A stretch of 11,344 nt of DNA from Lachnospiraceae bacterium UBA1748 (GTDB lineage: Bacteria; Bacillota; Clostridia; Lachnospirales; Lachnospiraceae), in the NCBI GenBank assembly GCA_002314855.1, contig DCHQ01000083.1, forward strand, positions 10,590 through 21,933, read 5' to 3'. A program made the position numbers and the translations under genes. Shown here piece after piece: positions 1 to 6,896 of this stretch. Within the stretch, counting starts at the first letter, position 1; the number at the start of each line of letters is the position of its first letter. The notes beneath the pieces were generated by a model. That model had not been told where the DNA came from and did not search any database. It worked only from the letters and a program-made list of their open reading frames with translations.

Positions 1-1253
1 TTTGCAATCTCACTATACCTCTTATCAGGTGAGACATAGTTATTGACCATCATTACGTATTCATAGAATTTAATAAATAAAGCTGTTAATCTGTGTTGCT
101 CATCAGAATTAGTTAATGATTTAATCCAATTAGTATGTTTCGCATTTATAACATCTGAGAATCGCTCCCAGTCAAGACAATCAATGCCATCAAGGGAAAA
201 TAAATCATCGAGCTTTTTATATATTGCATCTACTATCTCATTGAAATCCGACTTATCCCTGCTATCAACTAAGTCAAGTAGTTCACACACATTCGAACGA
301 ATATGTTCAAGATGATTTATATTAATATCTGAAACATTATGCTTAATAAAATCTTCGAACTCATAATGAATCTCATTCTCTTCTGTATCCTGCTCTTTAT
401 GACAAATAGAATCTCTTAATATAAATTTAGATGGAATAATTTTATGCTCGGAAGAAGCATTCTTAATTACATCCATTAGTAAATTAAAACTAGCTCTGCC
501 AACTTCCGTAATATCTGTTCGTATTGAGGAAATAGCCGGATAAGTTGAGGTACATATAACGCTATCATCAAAACCAAGTACAGAAACATCACTTCCTGGT
601 CTAATACCATGATTACGAAGAGCCTTATAGATATGTCTTACCAGAAAGTCATTGGCGCAGACAAATACATCCGCATCCATATTATCAGACACTAACTGAT
701 CTGCTTCATTATCACAAGGAAGGAAAAAACTGCCATCCTGATATGACTTATCACTATACTTAAGATCATGCTTTGCTAAGAACTCCTCAAAGCATGCTTT
801 TCTCGCCATAGCATCAATGTTATTAGGTGTTCCACCAAGCATAGCATACTTTTTAGCACCATTCTTATACATATACTCCAGTGCTTCAGTGAATCCTGCC
901 TGATTATCCAGCGAAACACTGGCTGATCCTTCTTTGTCATATGAAATAAAAACATGCGGGATTTTATCAAAAAGTGCCGCATGCTGTTTCTTTTTTTCAT
1001 CATCAGCATACATAAGTACAGATGCCATCTCTATAATCAAGCCATCAAAACATGACAAAAGGCTGTATGCAACTGATGAATTAAAACAATATCCATATTT
1101 ATTATTAAGGGCCTTTTCATAATCTAATCCAAGGAATTTGATTGGAATAACAACACACTTAACGTCATTACTCTCTGAAATCTGTTCAATACTATTAACC
1201 AGATTAATTGCATAGTCTTCAACTAATCCGCATACAATAACACCGATTACCAT
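1..1253 (-). CDS. HTH-less LacI/periplasmic-binding-like sensor protein, C-terminus off window (partial)
   Basis: The frame is open from an ATG at 1253 to the window edge, giving 417 visible residues with no stop. Residues 2-285 read as a LacI-type type-1 periplasmic-binding fold: an opening IGVIV strand, YAMLGG near 136-141, CANDF at 199-203, the SDVSVLGFDD signature at 221-230, then a closing FILRDSIC near 277-284. Residues 290-417 are mostly helical and I do not recognise them. No helix-turn-helix precedes the sensor: an in-frame TAA lies four codons before the ATG, so none can be encoded upstream. There is no signal peptide, so the sensor should be cytoplasmic. A GGAGGGG site at 1257-1263 supports the start. 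The gene follows the flavoprotein gene by 20 bases and is probably cotranscribed. In Lachnospiraceae this fold without HTH is often fused to a GGDEF domain or AraC-type output; which applies here cannot be seen. Ligand unknown, probably a sugar by family. Confidence 0.8.
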   Translation of the reverse strand, partial: MVIGVIVCGLVEDYAINLVNSIEQISESNDVKCVVIPIKFLGLDYEKALNNKYGYCFNSSVAYSLLSCFDGLIIEMASVLMYADDEKKKQHAALFDKIPHVFISYDKEGSASVSLDNQAGFTEALEYMYKNGAKKYAMLGGTPNNIDAMARKACFEEFLAKHDLKYSDKSYQDGSFFLPCDNEADQLVSDNMDADVFVCANDFLVRHIYKALRNHGIRPGSDVSVLGFDDSVICTSTYPAISSIRTDITEVGRASFNLLMDVIKNASSEHKIIPSKFILRDSICHKEQDTEENEIHYEFEDFIKHNVSDININHLEHIRSNVCELLDLVDSRDKSDFNEIVDAIYKKLDDLFSLDGIDCLDWERFSDVINAKHTNWIKSLTNSDEQHRLTALFIKFYEYVMMVNNYVSPDKRYSEIA

Positions 1254-1256
1254 ACG

Positions 1257-1263
1257 CCCCTCC
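1257..1263 (-). promoter_or_regulatory. Ribosome binding site of the HTH-less sensor gene
   Basis: The minus strand reads GGAGGGG here, with its GGAGG core 5 bases before the ATG at 1253. Together with the in-frame TAA at 1266-1268 it fixes the start of the sensor protein. Confidence 0.7.
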
Positions 1264-1273
1264 ACTTAACTTT

Positions 1274-2482
1274 TTACTTCATTCCAGCAAGAACCTGCCC
1301 AACGCTTCGGCCAGAATGATATGCAAAGTACAGATTATAACCTCCGCACTCGCCGCTTACATCCAGCATTTCTCCAATCATAAAAATACCAGGATAATTC
1401 TTTGACTCATAATTACCATTTATCTCAGTTAAACGAACACCGCCTCGCATAACCTGGGCATTTTTATAATTACGAAGACTATCATATATAAATACATGAT
1501 TCTTGATGAGACCAACCAGATTATTAATGACTTTGTCATCCACATTTTTAATGGCCTTTTCACCTTCTATACCAGCTGTTTTCAATATATATCCAGCAAG
1601 CTTGCCATTCAAAATACCAAGCATAACCATACTCATACTTCTATCAGGATATGACTTTTTACTTTCAGAGAAAATTTCCAAAAGTTTTTCTTTTATAATT
1701 TCAGGAGCAAAATCAACATGAATCTTAATATCGTTATCTGGCCCCATATTATATGGTAAATGGTTAGTTAAATTGAAAATAGGTATACCCGATAACCCAT
1801 TGTCAGCCAGCTGAAGTTCGCCCTCATCGCTATAAATATGAGTATCACCATCATAAAGAGATACAACTGCGTGAGTTCTTACACCACTAATAGCCTTCAT
1901 ATCGCCTTTACATATAATACCTGTTAATGCCGGACTTGGTCTCACGCCAGTAAGCTCCAGTCCTTTTATTATTTCAATACCACAGCTGCTATTTTCCCCA
2001 TATATTCCGGCTTTACCACCAAAAGCAAGTACTACCGCATCATACTTCTCATTATTAACGATATAAGAGCCAGCAGACTCCTTGATATCATCAATATATA
2101 TATCAGTTACCACTCGCACGCCAAGCTCACCAAGGCGATTGCCTAGCATTGTAACTACGCTTCCCGCATGACCGCATAAAGGATACATACCACCTCGAGA
2201 ATAAGTAGTATGTATCCCTATTGACTCATAAAAAGCCTGACACGAATCATTGTCAAAATCACTAGCAAATGATTTCAAAATGTCAGTATCAAATGATGAA
2301 AATCGTGAGACATCACGAACATTTCTATTACTTAAGTTGCATTTTCCATTGCCGGTTACAGCAATCTTTTTACCAATACTGCTCTGTCTCTCGTATATCG
2401 TTATTTTATTTTCTGGACTAGCTGCAGCGGTAATGGCGCATATAATTCCAGCCATTCCACCACCAATAATACAAATCTTCAT
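1274..2482 (-). CDS. NAD(P)/FAD-dependent oxidoreductase, HI0933/BaiN family
   Basis: This is a 402-residue flavoprotein, a normal length for the HI0933-like (YhiN/BaiN) family. The N-terminus has the dinucleotide-binding strand and turn IGGGMAG (6-12) and an acidic residue ending strand 2 (IYERQ, 29-33). The family signature TGNGKCNLSN lies at 43-52. The C-terminus has GEMLDVSGECGGYNL (370-384) followed by a helix with AYHSGRSVG, which closes the FAD site. The middle carries the family's insert domain. The protein is soluble and cytoplasmic. Members are annotated as BaiN because of one bile-acid-dehydroxylating Clostridium, but the family is widespread and its general substrate is unsettled, so no bile-acid role should be read into this gene. 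The ATG overlaps the stop of the flippase gene by one base (TAATG), suggesting translational coupling. Confidence 0.93.
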   Translation of the reverse strand: MKICIIGGGMAGIICAITAAASPENKITIYERQSSIGKKIAVTGNGKCNLSNRNVRDVSRFSSFDTDILKSFASDFDNDSCQAFYESIGIHTTYSRGGMYPLCGHAGSVVTMLGNRLGELGVRVVTDIYIDDIKESAGSYIVNNEKYDAVVLAFGGKAGIYGENSSCGIEIIKGLELTGVRPSPALTGIICKGDMKAISGVRTHAVVSLYDGDTHIYSDEGELQLADNGLSGIPIFNLTNHLPYNMGPDNDIKIHVDFAPEIIKEKLLEIFSESKKSYPDRSMSMVMLGILNGKLAGYILKTAGIEGEKAIKNVDDKVINNLVGLIKNHVFIYDSLRNYKNAQVMRGGVRLTEINGNYESKNYPGIFMIGEMLDVSGECGGYNLYFAYHSGRSVGQVLAGMK

Positions 2483-4110
2483 TATTTACGTTTAAATAAT
2501 CCTATAATCTGTCCAAATGGAACTAATATAAAACTAATTGGGGATTTGCTGACATGATGATAATCTGTCACACCCATCTTAATATAAGCAATAAACATCA
2601 CTATCAGGCAAATAACACTTGTGATAATTACATTAACTAATGCAATCTTAATAAATAGGCCAAAGATTAGTCTGAGCACTAATGCCAAAATACCTGTAAC
2701 AGCAGCAATTATAACTGGTCCAATCATATTCTTTATAAGCTTTGGCTTATTCTTAAGACCATTGCAGGCTGAGATATATGATAATAATGCAAATACAATT
2801 GAAAATGCATAAAATCCAAGAACAAGTCCTGTAGTACCCATTTGGAATTTATTCAGCAAGAAGAATAAAAATACAGCCTCAAGTATAAGAGCTACTAGTC
2901 CATTAATAATAGCAGTAAATGTCTTATTGATTGCTATAAGAATATTCATAAACATAATACCGAATGCATAGAATACTGCAGCAATCATACCAGTTCTAAT
3001 AAGATTAGCCGCAAGTGCCGATTCTTCCCCGATAAAGCCTGCTACTATTACGTCCGCCATGGCAATAATCATGGCAGCAAAAGGTAATGCATATATGAAA
3101 AATAACTTAATCATATTATTAACCTTGCTTCGAAGTTCCTGACGATTATAATCAGTAAAAGCAATGCTAAGCACCTTTTTATCGAAAAATGCATAACAGT
3201 ATGAAAACAAAACAAATCCTGTAACAACTGTTCCGAAAATACCATAAAATGCACCAAGTCCATAAAGACTAGTACTCCTTGGAAGTTCTGCAGTACCAGC
3301 TACGTATATGGCCTGACTTACAAATACTGCGAAAAGTGGTATAAACATTGACACGCCAAGGAAAAGCATTTCACTGACAAGCTGAATAGTAAGATCATAT
3401 ACATCCACCATTCTCTTTGTTTCATCGATAAGTAAAAGCTGCTTAGAAAGTAAAACATACATAACAAAATCAATGATGAGCCCTATGCCTGAGCCAATTG
3501 ATAATCCAAGAGCTGCTCCACCGGCCTGATATGCATGCAAAATCTTGTAATCATTCATAAGAGCAGCTGCTTTACTTCCTGTCTTACCCATAATACTAAT
3601 ACATACCATAACGCATATTAAGCTGATAAGCATTTCAAGCGCTAGTGCCAAATATGCCTCTTTATGTCTCTTAGCTCCCATGAAAAAACCTTTGAATGCC
3701 GCTGATATACATACAAATATTAACATTGGTAACAACCATAAAAGAGCCATCTTACTATTAGCACCAGCAAGCAGTTTTTCACAGATAGTATCCTGTAATA
3801 ATAGAATCACTACAGAAATAAGTCCTGCGTATAAGAATCCTATAATGGAGCCGTACCTAAGTACACGCTTGGCATTTCTGAAGAAATCCAAATCCATCTG
3901 TGCTTTACTGTGTTTTGATATAACATCAAGAATACAAAAGCCTCCGCCAATTATAAACAGTAAAATAAAATCAAAAGCACTAAAGAAATAGGCAGCACCT
4001 ATCACCTGGCTTTTGCCTATAATTAAAAATCGTATCGCTGTATATAATAATATGGCCAGGATTATTCCGCTGTTTCTAACCAGCTTGACATTACCATTAT
4101 TGTTCTTCAT
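2482..4110 (-). CDS. SpoVB-like polysaccharide/lipid-linked precursor flippase (MOP superfamily)
   Basis: The 542-residue product is a polytopic membrane protein with about 14 hydrophobic segments (roughly 14-31, 38-64, 85-105, 122-145, 152-174, 194-220, 241-265, 283-310, 337-362, 368-392, 398-420, 426-446, 464-488, 492-512). That is the count and length of the SpoVB/YtgP/Wzx branch of the MOP exporter superfamily, whose members flip undecaprenyl-linked envelope precursors. The segment FKGFFMGAKRHKEAYLALALE (about 139-159) resembles the family motif after TM4. The N-terminal family pattern with glycine-rich GxxGxY before TM2 is weak, so this is a diverged member and its lipid-linked substrate cannot be named. 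The ATG at 4110 has an upstream GGGGAAAG and lies 24 bases from the ybeY stop. The gene ends in a one-base overlap with the flavoprotein start. It could serve lipid II, capsule or spore-coat precursor transport. Confidence 0.82.
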   Translation of the reverse strand: MKNNNGNVKLVRNSGIILAILLYTAIRFLIIGKSQVIGAAYFFSAFDFILLFIIGGGFCILDVISKHSKAQMDLDFFRNAKRVLRYGSIIGFLYAGLISVVILLLQDTICEKLLAGANSKMALLWLLPMLIFVCISAAFKGFFMGAKRHKEAYLALALEMLISLICVMVCISIMGKTGSKAAALMNDYKILHAYQAGGAALGLSIGSGIGLIIDFVMYVLLSKQLLLIDETKRMVDVYDLTIQLVSEMLFLGVSMFIPLFAVFVSQAIYVAGTAELPRSTSLYGLGAFYGIFGTVVTGFVLFSYCYAFFDKKVLSIAFTDYNRQELRSKVNNMIKLFFIYALPFAAMIIAMADVIVAGFIGEESALAANLIRTGMIAAVFYAFGIMFMNILIAINKTFTAIINGLVALILEAVFLFFLLNKFQMGTTGLVLGFYAFSIVFALLSYISACNGLKNKPKLIKNMIGPVIIAAVTGILALVLRLIFGLFIKIALVNVIITSVICLIVMFIAYIKMGVTDYHHVSKSPISFILVPFGQIIGLFKRK

Positions 4111-4134
4111 AAACTTTCCCCGTTATAATCTATA

Positions 4135-4644
4135 TTATCTAACTATTCCAAGATTATCTAAAATCTCACGCTGTTTTGCTTCCATAACTTCTCTTTCATC
4201 ATCTACCATATGATCATATCCAAGAAGATGAAGTATGCTATGAGCCACAAGAAAAAGCATTTCTCGTTCAAGACTATGACCGTACTCTACTGCCTGCTCT
4301 GTTGCTCTTTTATAACATATTACAATATCGCCTAAGATAAGCCTTTCAGTTTCAGGATCAAACAAATCATAGTACAAGTCTTCATCTTCGCAAATACTAA
4401 AATCACCTATTTTCTCGTATTCAAGATTTGGAAATGACAATACATCCGTGATTTTATCGATTCCTCTGCTATCCTTGTTAAGAGTCTGTATAGCCTCTTC
4501 ACTTACAATACTAATCGAAACATTACAGTCATACGGCATATTATGCAGTGTAAGTGCTTCATTTATAACCTGCTTGGCTTTATCTTCAAAGTTAAAATCA
4601 AGCGAAATTTCCTCTTCATAATCGAATTCTATGTTAAGTAACAT
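4135..4644 (-). CDS. ybeY: Endoribonuclease YbeY (rRNA maturation factor)
   Basis: This is a 169-residue UPF0054/YbeY protein. YbeY is a single-strand-specific metallo-endoribonuclease acting in 16S rRNA 3'-end maturation and ribosome quality control in the cytoplasm. The metal-binding signature is intact: H135, H139 and H145 in HSILHLLGYDH (135-145). The conserved TDVLSFP (66-72) and LGDIVIC (104-110) strands are present. Residues 84-103 are an acidic stretch inserted between the two, longer than in many homologues. The ATG at 4644 has a GGGAG site seven bases upstream. The usual Firmicute neighbours phoH and era are absent; the gene instead heads a set with the flippase and flavoprotein genes and faces an rRNA methyltransferase gene, so two rRNA-processing enzymes diverge from one short intergenic region. 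Confidence 0.96.
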   Translation of the reverse strand: MLLNIEFDYEEEISLDFNFEDKAKQVINEALTLHNMPYDCNVSISIVSEEAIQTLNKDSRGIDKITDVLSFPNLEYEKIGDFSICEDEDLYYDLFDPETERLILGDIVICYKRATEQAVEYGHSLEREMLFLVAHSILHLLGYDHMVDDEREVMEAKQREILDNLGIVR

Positions 4645-4673
4645 TGTCTGTCTCCCATAAACTATGATACAAT
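4644..4673 (+). promoter_or_regulatory. Candidate sigma-A promoter of the rRNA methyltransferase gene; possible bidirectional promoter
   Basis: On the plus strand TTGTCT (4644-4649) and TACAAT (4668-4673) are separated by 18 bases and match sigma-A -35 and -10 boxes at 4/6 and 5/6 positions. The expected transcription start, about 7 bases after the -10, falls at 4680-4681, on the A of an ATG. The minus strand has TATCAT (4664-4669), a possible -10 for ybeY overlapping the plus-strand -10, with only a weak, closely spaced TTGTAT as -35. This is read from short motifs only; the true ybeY promoter may lie inside the methyltransferase gene. Confidence 0.35.
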
Positions 4674-4680
4674 GTGCGCT

Positions 4681-6051
4681 ATGAATACAATTAAACTTCC
4701 AATCGATTTTGAAAACAGAATGAAAGCCATACTTCAGGATGACTATGAGGCATATATTGCTTCATTTAATGATCCAGCTTCTAAAGCAGTCCACCTCAAC
4801 ACTAATATATGCAGCGTGGACAGATTATTAAAGGATTTTGGTGATGATTTTGAGCTATTACCATATAGTGATAATGGCTTTATTTCTCATATGGAGAAAA
4901 TAGGTTCACACCCTCTTCATCACGCTGGTGTTTTATATTCTCAAGATCCTGGTGCTCTTATGCCAGTATGTTCAATACCATATGAATTTACTGACAAAGA
5001 TATTGTCCTTGATATGTGCGCAGCTCCTGGTGGTAAATCATCTCAGCTTGCTATTATCCTTGAAAAAGCTGGCGCTCACCTGGTTTCCAACGAAATTAAT
5101 AAATCTCGTAATACCATACTCCGTAGTAATATGGAGCGAATGGGCTATCACAATCAGCTTATCACCAATATGGATTCTGAAGAAATAGCTGCATCTTTTC
5201 CAGGAGTATTCTCGTTCATTCTCGTTGATGCTCCATGCAGCGGCGAAGGAATGTTTCGTAAATATCCTGAAAGTATTGATGAATGGTCTGTAAGCAATGT
5301 TGAAATGTGTAGCCAAAGACAAAAGGAAATACTGGACAATGTCTTAAAGGCTCTCCGTCCAGGCGGATACCTGTTATACTCAACATGCACTTATTCACGA
5401 GAAGAAAATGAAGATATTATTCATTATCTTCTTGATAATTATGATTTAGAGCTTGTGCCACTTCGTGATAGAATCATGAATTACAGCACTGCTCTTGGTA
5501 ATGAACCTGGAGCTCATTTCTTTCCTCACCTGGCCTATGGTGAAGGACAATATATGTGCTTACTTCACTCTACCAATGCTCGCTCTGAAGATGTCTCTAA
5601 TTATTCCTATAGAGAATACACTCCTTCACTTCCTAAAGCAGGAAAGAATATAGTGAAAATAATAAAAGAAGCAATCAACCAGGATTTTATCGATACGCTT
5701 AATCTCTATATCGATAAAGACAATATATATTCTATTGACCCATATCCTTATATGTTGCCACGTAAGTCTATTAGCAGACTAGGTGTATATATGGGCACTA
5801 TTGTCAAGAATCGCTTTGAGCCATCTCATATGTTCTTCAAAATATACGGCTCTAAGTTATCAAATGTTATTGATTTATCAAGCAATACTGATATGGCCAT
5901 AAAGTATTTGAAGGGTGAGGAATTATACTTCGAAAATGCTCCAAAAGGTTATGGTGCTTTCTCGTATTACGGCGGAATTCTTGGTGGTTTCAAGTCAGCA
6001 GGTGGCCGTCTTAAAAACCATTATCCAAAGGGTCTACGCAATAATAATTAA
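4681..6051 (+). CDS. RsmF/NOP2-type rRNA (cytosine-C5) methyltransferase
   Basis: The product (456 residues from this start) is a SAM-dependent RNA m5C methyltransferase of the RsmB/RsmF/NOP2-Sun family. Motif I is VLDMCAAPGGKSSQLA (residues 109-124). The two cysteines of the mechanism are present: the releasing cysteine in VDAPCSGEGMF (182-192, motif IV) and the catalytic nucleophile in YSTCTYSREENE (233-244, motif VI). The N-terminal LPIDFENRM is the usual start of RsmF-like proteins. The C-terminal segment ending GGRLKNHYPKGLR matches the RsmF-type RNA-binding domain. The target is probably 16S rRNA, but the exact position cannot be read. An in-frame ATG at 4672 would add MCA; neither start has a Shine-Dalgarno sequence. 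I prefer 4681 because the family homology begins there and the candidate promoter would start transcription on it. The stop overlaps the converging zinc-ribbon gene by 4 bases. Confidence 0.92.
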   Translation: MNTIKLPIDFENRMKAILQDDYEAYIASFNDPASKAVHLNTNICSVDRLLKDFGDDFELLPYSDNGFISHMEKIGSHPLHHAGVLYSQDPGALMPVCSIPYEFTDKDIVLDMCAAPGGKSSQLAIILEKAGAHLVSNEINKSRNTILRSNMERMGYHNQLITNMDSEEIAASFPGVFSFILVDAPCSGEGMFRKYPESIDEWSVSNVEMCSQRQKEILDNVLKALRPGGYLLYSTCTYSREENEDIIHYLLDNYDLELVPLRDRIMNYSTALGNEPGAHFFPHLAYGEGQYMCLLHSTNARSEDVSNYSYREYTPSLPKAGKNIVKIIKEAINQDFIDTLNLYIDKDNIYSIDPYPYMLPRKSISRLGVYMGTIVKNRFEPSHMFFKIYGSKLSNVIDLSSNTDMAIKYLKGEELYFENAPKGYGAFSYYGGILGGFKSAGGRLKNHYPKGLRNNN

Positions 6052-6851
6052 TCCTCATAAAGATAGTTATATATCTCTTCTACCATGTGATCTGCATAAA
6101 GGCTATCAAGGTTTACAAAGCTCTCAACGAGTATAGCCTTGATACATGCAATCCTTGGGAAATATTTCTCTTCTTCAGCATCATCGGCATCAACAAATCT
6201 GGAAACAGCATTATCAACAAGTTCCTTCGACAACTTTTCTTTATACCATTTTTCAATTTGAGCTGAGAGCTGATCCTCTTCTGATGCTGACTGAGCCAGC
6301 TTCTTAAATGACTTCATGGATAAGAAACTTCCTATGATTAATGCTACAAACATTAATGCCATAGCCGCGCAGAACATATCATTATATATCTTGCTCTGAT
6401 TAAGGTGTATAACACCTTTATATATAAGAACTGTAACTACTAATCCTAATATTCCTACCAATAAAAGAGCATATGCAGAGCCCTTAACTTCCTTGGCCTG
6501 CTCTCCCTTGTCCTGATATACCTGTGGAGCTCCAGCCTTTCTTACAGCCATTGCTCGTCTTGCCTGAGCAGCCTTCTCAGCCTCAGATATATCACCATCA
6601 GCCATACCTTCATTATTTCCGACCATAGGAAGAACGCTCATGCTATAACCAGAGGAATCCTTTTTGTTACCAGCCTCAAAATCCCAGGTGCTTTCGCCTG
6701 GTTTTCTGATCTTTTTTTCTTCCTCCATTTTTTCCAGAACCTTGCCCTTTTCATTGGCCTCATCAAGACTGTTCACAAGCTGAACATCACACTTAGGACA
6801 AATAGTTATTCCTTCAACAAATTCGTTTTTACAACTAGGACACCACCCCAT
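6048..6851 (-). CDS. Zinc-ribbon protein with two transmembrane helices, function unknown
   Basis: The 267-residue protein opens with a zinc ribbon (C4, C7, C18, C21; CPSC and CPKC pairs). A charged, probably unstructured region follows (about 30-122), including a Lys/Glu-rich helix at 36-50. Two membrane helices come next (about 127-147 and 158-179), then a soluble helical tail (185-267) rich in acidic residues. If the ribbon is cytoplasmic, the two helices form a hairpin and the tail is also cytoplasmic. I recognise no catalytic motif. An in-frame TTG at 6866 would add five residues, but that TTG overlaps the GGAGG of the ribosome binding site, so the ATG at 6851 is the start. The gene lies 45 bases after the 706-residue zinc-ribbon protein gene and is probably its operon partner. 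Its stop overlaps that of the converging methyltransferase gene. Confidence 0.85.
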   Translation of the reverse strand: MGWCPSCKNEFVEGITICPKCDVQLVNSLDEANEKGKVLEKMEEEKKIRKPGESTWDFEAGNKKDSSGYSMSVLPMVGNNEGMADGDISEAEKAAQARRAMAVRKAGAPQVYQDKGEQAKEVKGSAYALLLVGILGLVVTVLIYKGVIHLNQSKIYNDMFCAAMALMFVALIIGSFLSMKSFKKLAQSASEEDQLSAQIEKWYKEKLSKELVDNAVSRFVDADDAEEEKYFPRIACIKAILVESFVNLDSLYADHMVEEIYNYLYED

Positions 6852-6859
6852 AGTAATAA

Positions 6860-6864
6860 CCTCC
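6860..6864 (-). promoter_or_regulatory. Ribosome binding site that decides the zinc-ribbon protein start
   Basis: The minus strand reads GGAGG here, 8 bases before the ATG at 6851. The possible TTG start at 6866 shares its G with this site, so translation from TTG is unlikely. Confidence 0.8.
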
Positions 6865-6896
6865 AAATCATTTAATATGCTTTATTCCCATAATAA

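Noticed and set aside
1274..2482. Bile-acid dehydroxylation gene baiN
   Set aside because: The protein family match is real, but the family is much wider than bile-acid metabolism and no other bai gene is in the window.
6061..6077. Small hairpin near the convergent gene ends as a bidirectional terminator
   Set aside because: The stem is about five A/T-rich pairs without a T-tract on either strand and lies inside coding sequence.
6852..6866. TTG start five codons upstream for the zinc-ribbon protein
   Set aside because: The TTG overlaps the GGAGG that would serve the ATG at 6851, and the ribbon begins normally at that ATG.
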